NCBI GenBank assembly: GCA_905221605.1
Contig: CAJNDS010001457.1
Location: 1-18,194, forward strand
Source of the DNA: Symbiodinium natans
Lineage: Eukaryota; Sar; Dinophyceae; Suessiales; Symbiodiniaceae
Direction: 5' to 3'
DNA length: 18,194 bases
Below, piece by piece: positions 1 to 10,100 of the stretch. The notes beneath the pieces are model-generated. The model was not told the origin of the DNA. It saw only the letters and a list, made by a program, of their open reading frames with translations, and did not search any database. Every line of letters begins with the position of its first letter. The first letter of the stretch is position 1. The position numbers and the translations under genes were made by a program.

Positions 1-1881
1 CGCGGCCAGGTCACGACCCGCGAGCCCCTGAAAGCAGGAGAGCCCGCGGCTCTTGGCCGCGAGTTGGGAGAAACACCCTTCACTGTTCCCCAAACCCAAC
101 ACCACCTTACCCTTAGCTAGGGCATCAGAGGCGGTACTCCGAATGGAGTCTGTGAGCGCAGGACCCGCGCCTCGCTGGGCCGTGTGCAAAAACCCTAAGG
201 AACGGGCGGTGTCCATTGCGGCATCGCAATGCCCGCAGCGTCCTTCTGCCAGGTAAGCACGACAGCCACAGGCAGCTGTCTCCTCCTTGAGATGCACCCA
301 AACCTTATGGGTCACCCCTTTCTTGGTGCTCGCGACCTCAAACGTCGCCTCAGAGCCAAGGAGTTGAGACAGCCGCGCCTCCGGGGCCGCGGTGTTGCCA
401 TGTCGCAAATGCGCAATGCGATTGGCAACGGCACGACTCACGTACCACAGAACAGCACCGCACAAGATCACTACCACGAGAGTGATGGCTGTTCCGGCGA
501 CCCACACGGCCCGCCTCGCCCCGTGACCGATTTCCTCGACCACGTCGGCCGAAATCGCTGCAACCGCGTGCATAGAGTCCTCGACAACATGCACAGCCCC
601 GCGGTGCAACTGCAAGGCAATCGGCGCCGACGCTGCAGCCGCCAGGCCCCACCAGCCGTTGATGTTCCCGTTGAGGGCGTGCATCAACCGATTGAGGAGC
701 CCGCGACCCAGGAAAAACGGGGTCCGCGGCGGAAGCGGAACACTCGGCGGCGGCCGGGCCGACCCGCACGGGAAGGCTGGGACCCAGCTTGTGCTTGGGC
801 GGGGCTGGAACGCGGCAATTATGCCCGCGGCGTAAGCGCCCCAGGCGTACTTGCCCCTCCCCTTGGGCTTGCCCTTGGCATCGGACTTGCCTCTGCCCTT
901 CGGCTTACCCTGGCCCTTGCCACGGGCGTCTGCCCAAGCACCCCACGGGTCGCGGCCCTTGCCGTACGTCGCCTCCTCGCGACGTCTCTTGCCGCCCCTC
1001 TTCTTGTGTTTGCTTCTAAGAAGAGGCTGGATCGTTTCCTGATCCATCGCGCGATTGGCCAGAAGGATCTCGTACTCCAGCTCGTCCTGGCTGCTCTCGG
1101 AGCCCGAGTCCCTCTCTTCGCCGCGCCGCGGATCCGGGATCCCGCGGGAAACGACCTCTGCCAAGCGGAGGGGCGTGCTGCACCTAAAGCACAGCTGCCT
1201 GAATGAAAGGTTCCAGCGCTCCGCCTTCTCCGCCTGGCGCCGCTCCCGCTTCTTGGCGCGCTCGGCCGCCTGCGCCTCCTCGGCCGCCTGGAGGGCTTCA
1301 GCGAGTTCCTCATCGCTGAGGAGCCTCGCGGCATCTGCCCGCGCTTGTTGGTCTTCAAGCTCTTCGGCAGAAAACCTCCGCCGCCATTGCTCCGGCGCGG
1401 TTTGGGGATCCACCTCCCACCACCCGATGTCGATCCCATTGATCCATCGGCCGTCGCACGGGGCGCCCGCATTCGGGCCGCCCGCGTGCGTGGTGAGGCA
1501 CTGGTCCTCGGTAACCGGGTTGATGGCTTCGCAGAAGAAGCACCGCCAGCTGCCGTAGGGGTAAAAGCGGCCTTCGACGTAGGCTCGGTTGGCTGGGAGG
1601 GCGACCTCGTCCGCCTCATCCGCGGTGGCAGCCTCCATCTCAACCGAGACCTCTTCGTCCTTGACGACCTCAGCCTCCTCCTCCTGTTCCTCCTTGGCCA
1701 GGGGCTCTTCTCGCTCCCGGCCGACGTTGAGGTGGGACTCAGTGCGAACCTCGGCGCGCATCAAAATGACGTCAAGGCTATCCGCGGCTGGGTCGCCCGC
1801 GAAGAAGGAGTCGATCTCCTTGGCATGGAGATCGTCAAGAGGCGTCACCAGGTCCGGCGAGTAATCTCGCTTGGAGCGACC
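1..1881 (-). CDS. Partial cysteine-rich, single-TM protein, open through the left edge
   Basis: A stop-free frame of 627 codons runs from 1881 (just below a TGA at 1882-1884) to position 1 and has no stop inside the window. The first ATG is at 1759-1761, but residues before it look coding, and the frame probably continues the ORF ending at 1835 after a +1 change. In order it has an acidic Glu-rich stretch (about 1620-1740); cysteine pairs at 1531-1542 and 1180-1191 with further Cys at 1498 and 1456; an Ala/Glu/Arg-rich helix (about 1210-1360); a basic Gly-Lys-Arg-rich tract (about 830-1020); a strong hydrophobic segment of about 23 residues (about 441-510); and a CxC...CxxC module (226-270). 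I do not recognise the family. The composition suggests a membrane-anchored, zinc-binding, nucleic-acid-associated protein, which is inference. It could be the 3' end of the retroelement or a separate host gene. Confidence 0.6.
441..510 (-). other. Predicted transmembrane segment in the left-edge ORF
   Basis: In the frame open through position 1 this stretch encodes an uninterrupted hydrophobic run (AGTAITLVVVILCGAVLWYV) with Arg-Arg just before it and Arg residues shortly after. Length and hydrophobicity fit a single membrane span. No signal peptide can be assessed because the true N-terminus is uncertain. Confidence 0.6.
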
Positions 1882-3358
1882 TCAGCCAGCCCTTCGGCGG
1901 CTCGAGGGCCCGCCCGCGCGGAGCGGCCTTCCGTGGAGGCTCGGGCTCGGCCTCCTCCGTGGGCTCGCTCTTGGGCGTGGACCCTCCATCGCTTCCCTCT
2001 GGAGCACCAGGGGGGTCCAGCTCGGGGTCGTCGCGAAGCCACCCCGGCGGATGGCTACCACCGTAGATGTGGTGCGATCCGTCCTCAAGCCGGATTCGGT
2101 CCCCTCGCCTCAGGAGCGGGACGCTCGAGTGATCGTACCCGTTGGCTTTGTGGTACCTAATCACTCGGAGCATGGGCACCTCCCCATACCCACCGTCCTT
2201 TCCTCGGCGGAACAGCCGTCCCCGCCAGTCCTGACGAAAAGGGTCAAGAGGTGCGGAGGGGCTGATCCCCAGGTTGGGCGGAAGAGAGGCGCCATGGCAG
2301 GCCGCCTGATGCAAGTGGTACTGCACCAGCGACTCAAACGCTAGCCCGCATCCCGGAGCCGAACATCCGTAGTGGCCGTCAGCGTTGGGGCGAGGCTCCT
2401 CTGAGGCTGAGGCGGACTGGGCGGTCCCGCCTCCCGAAGGCCTGGCGGCACTGCTCGGCCCTGCAGCCCCGGGGGCGTCCTGACCATCGTCAGACACCTC
2501 TTCCCCGTCGGCGCCTTCCCCGGCCGCCCGACTCTCTCCCTCTCGGCGCAGCGTCTTGAGGGACTCCTCACGCTTGGTGATCTTCTCCAGCTTCACCATC
2601 GCAGTTCCCGCAACCTCCAGTATTCTCGACTGGAGCTTCTGCGCTCTAAGAAGAGCTTCGGACCGCGCGAGGTATTCCTTCGCGCTGGTGACCACAGACT
2701 GGCCGAGCACGAGGACTCCTTCCTCTGTGCTCTCGGCCTTGGCCCCACTTGCGGGCTCCTCGTCCTCCTTCACTTTGACCGCGGCTGGAGGCGCCCGCGT
2801 GTCGGGAAGATCCGAGCTGGAACTATCTTCCTCGACACCTTCAGCTTCTTGGGCTGCCTCTTCCTCGAGCGAGTCCTCGGGCTCGAGGACATTGGGGCCC
2901 GGGACGTTACGCCTAGGGTACATCGCTGGCACGATCGAAGTCCTAGGGGTCCCTAAGGGACGCCCTTTGGCCTTAGGCGCGGCCTTAGGAGGGGTAACAG
3001 GTTGGGCGGCCCCCGCGGCCATGACACGACCCGCAGGGGCCAGCACAACCGTCGAGGAGCTCGCCGCACCACTGCTGGCCGCAGCAGCTTGGGACGCTTG
3101 GACCGTGCCCAGTTTCGGTCCTCGTCCCAACGGCGGGTTGGGGCCCGCACTGGTGTCGCCTAAACTCTTTAGGTCGACACGCAGGACCAACCTATCCACT
3201 TCCAACTCAGCTATCAACTGAGTAGACAGGCGAGCCCCTGGGGAGTGCCCAGATGCGGGAAATGCCGGTGGCCCTAATCTGGCCAGTGAGGGCCACCCCA
3301 TCCGCTCCTGCATAGATGGGCACTCCGGCGTCCCGCGGGACCGCCAGTCGGACCTCGA
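1835..3358 (-). CDS. Acidic/coiled-coil protein segment with one C2H2 zinc finger
   Basis: The frame is open from 3358 to its stop at 1835; the first ATG is at 3311-3313, but it probably continues the Tpt1-like ORF (3207-3911), which it overlaps in another frame. Counting from that Met (492 codons), residues 80-125 are Ala/Pro/Lys-rich, 140-200 strongly acidic, and 204-262 a likely coiled coil. Residues 317-340 form a C2H2 finger, C-x4-C-x12-H-x4-H (C317, C322, H335, H340). Residues 355-425 are rich in Arg, His and Gly and may form a small beta-rich domain (it contains LRRGDRIRLEDG). I do not recognise the whole protein. A +1 change in the 1835-1881 overlap would join it to the left-edge ORF. 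Codon and amino-acid composition match its neighbours. Confidence 0.55.
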   Translation of the reverse strand, partial: SRSDWRSRGTPECPSMQERMGWPSLARLGPPAFPASGHSPGARLSTQLIAELEVDRLVLRVDLKSLGDTSAGPNPPLGRGPKLGTVQASQAAAASSGAASSSTVVLAPAGRVMAAGAAQPVTPPKAAPKAKGRPLGTPRTSIVPAMYPRRNVPGPNVLEPEDSLEEEAAQEAEGVEEDSSSSDLPDTRAPPAAVKVKEDEEPASGAKAESTEEGVLVLGQSVVTSAKEYLARSEALLRAQKLQSRILEVAGTAMVKLEKITKREESLKTLRREGESRAAGEGADGEEVSDDGQDAPGAAGPSSAARPSGGGTAQSASASEEPRPNADGHYGCSAPGCGLAFESLVQYHLHQAACHGASLPPNLGISPSAPLDPFRQDWRGRLFRRGKDGGYGEVPMLRVIRYHKANGYDHSSVPLLRRGDRIRLEDGSHHIYGGSHPPGWLRDDPELDPPGAPEGSDGGSTPKSEPTEEAEPEPPRKAAPRGRALEPPKGWLRSLQARLLAGPGDAS

Positions 3359-3911
3359 CTATGCAAGTCGACCCGCGGCGGAACCCGCGCCTTCCGTCCT
3401 CCCACTGCGTGGGGCAGTGTCCTAGGACGTAGTGCACCCCGAGGCGGCCTCCCGGCCCGCCGCCGGGGATCAGGCCGTTCTGCATCAGGCTTGGCACGAC
3501 ATGCAGGTCCGTGCCGTGCCACATGGCCGGGCCATACTGATGGATGAGGTCGTCGATGGCCGTCTCACTTAGGCCCTCCATCATGAACCCCATCGGATGG
3601 CCGCAATCCGCAGAGTGGCCTTGGAAGGCACGAAGGAAACCAGCGTGCGAGGTGTCCAACCTCGGTTTCCGCTGGTTGGCGTCGTGCGCGACCGCCTGGT
3701 TGTACTGGTTGATGGTGATCCCGAGTTGTTCGATCAACTCATCAACCGGGTAGAGGCCGCCCGGACCGAACCGGCCTCTGCAGCCACCTTCGCCGTGCCG
3801 CATGCATCGGACTAGCAGGCGCTGCACGTCGTCTATCGTGGGCGGGCCCTTCCGGCCCTTAGGGCCTGGGCTCTTGCTCTTGCCCCTGCCCTTCGACCCT
3901 CCTCCACCCAT
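3207..3911 (-). CDS. Tpt1/KptA-like RNA 2'-phosphotransferase domain protein
   Basis: Starts at an ATG (3909-3911); 234 codons. After a basic Gly/Lys-rich leader (1-24) it matches the Tpt1/KptA layout: LVRCMRHG (R38, H39); GLYPVDELI, matching the GWVPVDELL block; FLRAFQGHS (R94, 92-100), the family RAxQGHS motif; MWHGT (130-134), matching YHGT; RRGSTCIVEV (R178/R179), matching RHGxPVVL; and a C-terminal DGVALTGQI like NGVWLT. The catalytic Arg-His-Arg-Arg tetrad known for this family therefore seems present. The family removes the 2'-phosphate left at RNA splice junctions by transfer to NAD+, and some members act as ADP-ribosyltransferases. Substrate and activity here are unknown. The frame is the same as pol, upstream of it, with one TGA (4035-4037) between them. 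A +1 change in the 3207-3358 overlap would join it to the C2H2 ORF. Confidence 0.78.
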   Translation of the reverse strand: MGGGGSKGRGKSKSPGPKGRKGPPTIDDVQRLLVRCMRHGEGGCRGRFGPGGLYPVDELIEQLGITINQYNQAVAHDANQRKPRLDTSHAGFLRAFQGHSADCGHPMGFMMEGLSETAIDDLIHQYGPAMWHGTDLHVVPSLMQNGLIPGGGPGGRLGVHYVLGHCPTQWEDGRRGFRRGSTCIVEVRLAVPRDAGVPIYAGADGVALTGQIRATGISRIWALPRGSPVYSVDS

Positions 3912-3976
3912 CGCGGCACTGAGGCCCGCGGCTTTGCAGGACCTCCGATGGGCGAGGGAAACCTGACGCGCCCTTG

Positions 3977-4138
3977 AGCGGCCAGGACACGGCCCGCTGC
4001 AAGGGGCCGGTGTGCAGTAGTGGTAGGCAGCCGCTCACGCGCGGCCAGGGCACGGCCCGCAGCGGGGCCTTGTGGTTGACCACGAAGGTCCGGGCGACCG
4101 ATCGGTCGCTCCCGCGCGGTCTGGTCGCGACCCGCAGC
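3977..4138. repeat. Decayed tandem repeat: three copies of a GC-rich motif
   Basis: Three copies of a 23-base motif, approximately GCGGCCAGGRCACGGCCCGC on the plus strand, start at 3977, 4041 and 4116 (spacings 64 and 75). Sequence flanking the second and third copies is also similar: both are preceded by a CTCnCGC-like run and followed by AGCGGGG. The array spans the pol stop codon, so the last 40 or so residues of the pol frame are encoded by repeat. Six further copies are scattered elsewhere in the window. Confidence 0.6.
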
Positions 4139-7100
4139 GGGGCGCAGTGCACAGGCACGAACGCGGGGAGGGACTACCTACCCTAGGCTCTACAACACAC
4201 TTGAACCGCTGCGGCGGGGGTTTGGGGAGTTTCCTTAAGGTCTGGGCTTTAAGGCTTCTACGGCTTCTGCTTCGACCTTGGACCGAACCTCTAGGCCTGC
4301 ATGCAAAACACTGGCTGCGGGACAAACGAACGAAGCTGCACGCGACGAACGACGAAAAATCCTTCTGCCCGCAGACCGGCGACCTGGGAAACGGCCCGCC
4401 CCAAAAACACCCGCCCTGAACACAGAAACACCCGAACAGCCCCAACATCCTGAGCATCAGAACGCGCGTGGGGTGATTCTGGTCCGAGCGCGCCGCGTCA
4501 TGGTTCGCGCGCTTGGAGTTGTGCGCACCGCGAACGCCTAAGGCTTCAAGAGCAGACGACGCGCTCTGCGGAGCCGCGACTGCCCCCTTGGCGCACGCTT
4601 CGCGCACCGCCCCCTCGGCTTGGGCATCAGTGAAAAGCTGCCCATCAATGACCCTACCCGTCCTAACAGTAAGATCATCCACGTAGGCTATCCACTCCTT
4701 AGTATACTTAAGGCGCCTACCTCTGCCGGGGGCATAGGCCCTATCAACCACAAATTTGAAATCATCTGGGCCGTTAATCGGGCCAAAGGTGAGGCCGACA
4801 GGGAGATATTTCCCTGATCTTGCCACAATGGCCAACACCTCGCGAGCACGCTTGGTGTTCCTAATCTGATTAAACCCACTAACCGCATCCACGAAGGTAT
4901 ACCAAACCGAACCTACCGCGGCGGCGAGCACATCGCTGCCCCGCCGACAATAGTACGTGGAGCGCTTAATTCGGGCATTCACACGGCGGTAGTCAACCAC
5001 CAAGCGTCGCTTCCTATGCCGCTTGTAGCTGGGCATTTCCTTGGTCGGAAACGGCGCAGATCCCCCAGCCGAGCTGCCGCGGATCAACTGACCCCGCTTG
5101 CATTCTTCTTCAAGCTTGTCGTCGACCCATTGCGCGGACTCGCCCCTCAGACTGTGAGGCTGGGACGAGACCGGCGGCCCGGGGGGGATGCAGTCATGGG
5201 CGAACTTCCTGACCGTGGTCCTGGTGGTGTCCTCCACCCAGAACCCAGCGGCCTTTCGCCGTATGACCTCCCTGACGGCTGCGATATCAGCATCGGTCAG
5301 CCCGGGTCTGGTTGGTCCAGGCTCGATCTTCAAACCCGACCATACGAGGTCTCTATAGGCCTCGGTGCGCCTAGGATCCTCCGCGACCTTCTCGCCCGCA
5401 AGAGCATAGACCTCAAGGTCAGCCCGGACGGAATCCCAGTCCTTGGCGTCCGCCTTGGTCCGCCAAAACGCTTCTTTTTCCGCGGCATACTTATCCACCT
5501 CCTTATCCAGCTCCTCACGCTCTGCTGGCGTGAGGTCCTCGCCCGACCGCACGTCCGGGAGGGGAACGACTGGAGAGGGCGGTGGCGCAGCCGCGGCGCT
5601 ATCTGCACCCGCAGTGGCTGGAAAGCTTTCAACTGCAGCGGTGCACAGCTCTTCTGCGCCCCTCAGACCAAGGTCCTGGAGCGAGGCGCAGAAAGCCGCC
5701 CCTATGAGGTTGTAGTCGGATTGCGCGCGCTCAACGTGCTTGTGCTGCACTGCGCCTAGCGCATCCGGCCTACTACACCTCAAACCTACCGATTCTAAGC
5801 TGAAATCGGCGAGCCACAGGGCCCCGCTCTCAACGAGGTTGCTGCGGCCACCGGCCCGCGCGAACTGGCACATGTCAGCCCGCACGAAAGCCCAAGGCCA
5901 GCGTGGCTCTGCGAGCGTCCCAAACAAGGCGCCCCACTCCTCTAGCCGCCAAGGTTCCCACTCGCCCTTCTGCGCCTGCAAACGCAGCGCGACGTGGGCG
6001 CCCGCGCGCGTGCGTTCCTGCGCACACCGGACGACTAGCTGGAGGAAAGCCCGGGGCACATTCTTGCCCTCAAGCCCAATCACGAGCACCTTCGGCTCTG
6101 TCCGCAGAACAGCGCCGCTAATGGCCTCTAAGTGCTCTTCTGCGGCCAGATTCCAGGTGATCCCGTAGGCCTGCTTGCCTTGCACAAAGGCGGGAACAAC
6201 CCTGTACCCGTGCCTCCTAGCCGCGTCGGAAACGACCGCGTCACCCCAAGCAACCTCTAAGACATCGGCAACCCCACCAAGGAAATACTGCCGGAACCAA
6301 CTCTCGACAGCACCCGACTCTGGGGAAGCCCTAGGCTGCAACACGCGGGGTTCCGCGACCAGGAGGTCCGCGAGGGCCTCTTGGATCGAGAGTACACCCG
6401 TGCCGGCGCGAGACGCTCGCTCGAGCGTCCGGTCCTGCAACGAATACGCTCCCTTATCCAACTTTCTGGCCGAGGCTGCAGCAAGCACGCCGTCGCGGTT
6501 TAGGTCGATTTTGGAAATGATTTCCTTCACAGAAACCGCTTCATGGGCCGGACGGGTCCCTTCTGAAAGCGTGAGCGCTCCGTCCTCGGCGATATATGCA
6601 AGCCGCCATTTGACGCGAACCCCGCTGGCGTCGGGGAGATAGCGATGGACGCCGACCTGCGCACGGGCCGCATCCACCTGCGTGACCCGTCCTAACCTGC
6701 ACACCTTCGGGCCTCCACCTACACCCCGATAGGCAATGCGGTCACCAAGGCGGAGGACGAAGTCCCTTCCGCGCCTGGTCAGCGTGAACTCCACCTGCTT
6801 GGCGTCGCCTTGAACCTGCTGCCCTAAGCTGGGGCGAGACAAGTCGTCCCCGCCGGTTCCATCGTCCTCAAAGACGACCGGCTCGCGGGATTCCGCGCCA
6901 TCTGCATCCGCAGGGACAAGAATGCAGTCTTCTGCGTGCGCCTCCATCGGGCCGCGCCGGGCGGAAGAAGTACCCCCCGACTCCATCGACACGGGCTCCA
7001 AGATGAGCCTGTGGCCTTTGACTTCCAACACGCGCCAGGGGCCGGTCAGACCCGGTTTCCAAGGCACACGCCCCGCCCCCTCTGAACGGGCCCTCGGAGC

Positions 7101-10100
7101 GTTCCAGACCACTCGGTCGCCTGGTTTAAGGTCCACAGTGCGCCTATGACGGTTTGCAAGTTTCGCCCGCGCTTCTGAAGACCGCGTCCAGTGCTCTCGG
7201 ACCGCAGCAGCTAGATCCGAGAACTGTTTGAACTGGCTCCGAGCCCAATCAGAGATGGGTTCAAACTGCAAGGCGTCTCGCAGGACGTCCTTTTCAAGTG
7301 GTAGAGCGAGCGACCAGCTCCGCTCTAGGTCCCTCGGGGTATACCCGTGGGGTCCCGGAGTGTTGTCTATGACGTACTCCGCCACCACGAGCCAATCCGA
7401 CCAAGCTTCGGAAAGGGAGGCGCCGACTTGCCTGACGACCGCCCCCAGCACCTTTTGAACTTCTTGGTGGACTCGCTCGTTTGCGCCCAACTCACAAGGC
7501 CTCAAGGGCGCGCTAAACCGCCACTCGGTCCCAAGCATCGCGCTGAGTTCTGCCATGAGCGCGTTCTTGAACTCTGGCCCTCTGTCCGACCTGATGAGGC
7601 TCGGGATCGTCCTGCTGCGAAGCACACAGCGCACGAACGCCCTCCTGACTTCCGCATGAGTCAGAGACCTCATCGGCTCGAGGAGGACAGCATGACTGAG
7701 GCAATCGAAGTACGTAAGCGAGTACCTATGCCCCTCCCTGTCCTCTCGGTTCGGACCCTCACAGTCCACGCTGACTTCCTGCCAGCAAGTCTCGGCGCCG
7801 CACTTGACCGCACGAGCTTCAACCTTCGTCGGTCGAGAGCGGCCTTTAATGCAGGCGAGACACTTGGCGACCCAGGTCCGCACATCTTTCTCCAAATCGG
7901 GCCACCAGACTGCCCTCTCCAGCAGTTTGATGGTAACCTCGGCAGACCTATGGGCCCCAAGGACTCCACAGTGGACTGAATTGTAGCAGGCGCGGCGCCA
8001 GGTCACCCCATTCGCGCCCGCAGCCCCGTTGGGAACCACTGGGACGACGACGGTTTGACCCGTCCTGAGGGTCACTTCGCGCTCCAGCAACCCGTCTCCG
8101 GATATCACCATCGGCGGCTCCGGCTTGCGAATCGAGCCCGCCAATGAGGGATCGCGCCGCTGGCCCTCGTACCACGCCGTACGAAGGGATCCCGTGACTC
8201 GGAACTCCGAAATGTTCGCCGCGTCCCTCGCCTCGACCGCAAGCTGTTCGCGACGATTTTCGTCCTCCCCCGCGGCCAGGCTCAAAGACGGAACACCGCC
8301 CTTAAACTCGACCTTGACCTTGGTTGAGGAATGGTCCCAAATGCACAGGATGGGGCTATGGCTGACGAGCTCTAGAACCACAGCAGGGCCCTTGGGCTCC
8401 TCACCCATAAACGCCAAAACTCTACCCTTCAGCTTGCACTCATTGGCATTCTTCCCGCGACTGATAGCGCCCGCGGTCCAATGCCCTTCTACGCCCTCAT
8501 TGGACGCAGAGAATTGAGCAAGGACCCTTGACGCCTGCCGGGTAGAACCGCGGGGATCCGAGGCTTCTCCGGTTGCCCGCCAGCCAATGACCTGAGTAAC
8601 CCTACCCACAAGGGCTATCAGCTTGCCGAAGGAGGGGTCTAAGGCAACCTCTTTGCCCTCAGACCTCCAGAGCACTTCGCACTGCTCATTCACGACATGT
8701 CTGTGGCCGTGCCAGTTCACCACTGACGACCAATGCACGACGATGTCGCCCTGAACCGCATCCAGGGGCGAGCAGTTATGCCCCGCCACCACAGCACCAT
8801 CTTCTCTAACCACCCATGTGGTCCAGTAGGGCTTCACATCGCCCCACTTGGAAAGATCCTTGTGCTGGGAGCCGAGGCTGAGCTTCATGGAATGGCTCTT
8901 CTTCCATATTTTCCCACTCAGCATGCCATATGCTGTGGGAACTGGAGCATCTTTGGGCGTAGTCCTGAACCCTACCGCCCATTGCTGGATGGTTGAGGAC
9001 CGAACCCTAACTAAACCTCCTGTCCTATCCAAAGTTGCAAGGACGGAGTTGACCTCTAGGCCCACCTCATGGGCCTCAAGGTCGCCCTCAAGCGGAGGTT
9101 CGGGCTCCTCCCGCTCGGCTATCTCCACCGAGGTATCGACTGCCTCTTTCTCGATGCAGGCGGGGCAGCGAGAAAACAGGTAGGTCCGCTTGCCGCAGAT
9201 GCATAGACCCTCATGGTCCCAGAGGGGTCGTGGCGGTTCGTCCAGCATCCCTCTAATGCTGGCATCATCGATGGAACGAACCGCGTCCAACCTCAAGGAC
9301 CGCAGGACTTCCGCCCCCAATGCCTGCTTCCCTACGATCCCAAAACCTCGCAGGGGAGGCTCCGGAAAATCCTTCTTGAGTTCCGGACAAGCCTCGGCCA
9401 CTTCCAAGTGGCCCTGCTGCGTGCGCCAAAGGCGTGGCCGCACCGCCCAGATAGCCTTGATGCCTGCCCAAGCCTCTCCTACAGCCCTAGCTTCTTTGCG
9501 CTGCAGGTTCCTTGCTTGGAGCGTGAGCTCAACAACCAAAGGCCACCTAAGGACGGCTGTGACCAGCCCGCCTTGTCCAAGTCCTACGAGGAACTGCGGA
9601 CGAAACCCCGAAGCTTCCCTAAGAACCTTGGCACACGAAGTGAGCAAGTCGACCCTGATCCGCTTGATCTTCTTGGTCCCTGCGAGCCTGCCAGCCCCGC
9701 AATCGAAATGCGAGGCAAGCCCGTCGGTATCCTCAAACGGACCCCAACAACCCCTGACAGCCACAGAAACTCCAGGGAGGCTCGCTTGGAAGACGCGCCT
9801 GATCTCAGTCAGCTCTGCGTCCTGCTCTTTCCAACGCGCGTAGTCAAAAACAACCATGACGCGCACCGGAAGGGCTGCGACGACGCACATCGGCACAGCC
9901 GCGGCCTGGACACGGCCCGCAGGCTCTGGGACGGCGTCGTTGCCGACCGCCCAGGGCACGGGTCCGTCACCCTCAGTACCCTCTCCGAGGTACTGGTCCA
10001 TGTCGAAACCTCGGAGTTGGCCCGAAAGGCCCTCGAGATCTTTCGTCCTCGCCGCAAGGAGCGCATCCCGATCCTTGGGATTGCGGCTAAAACTGTCACC

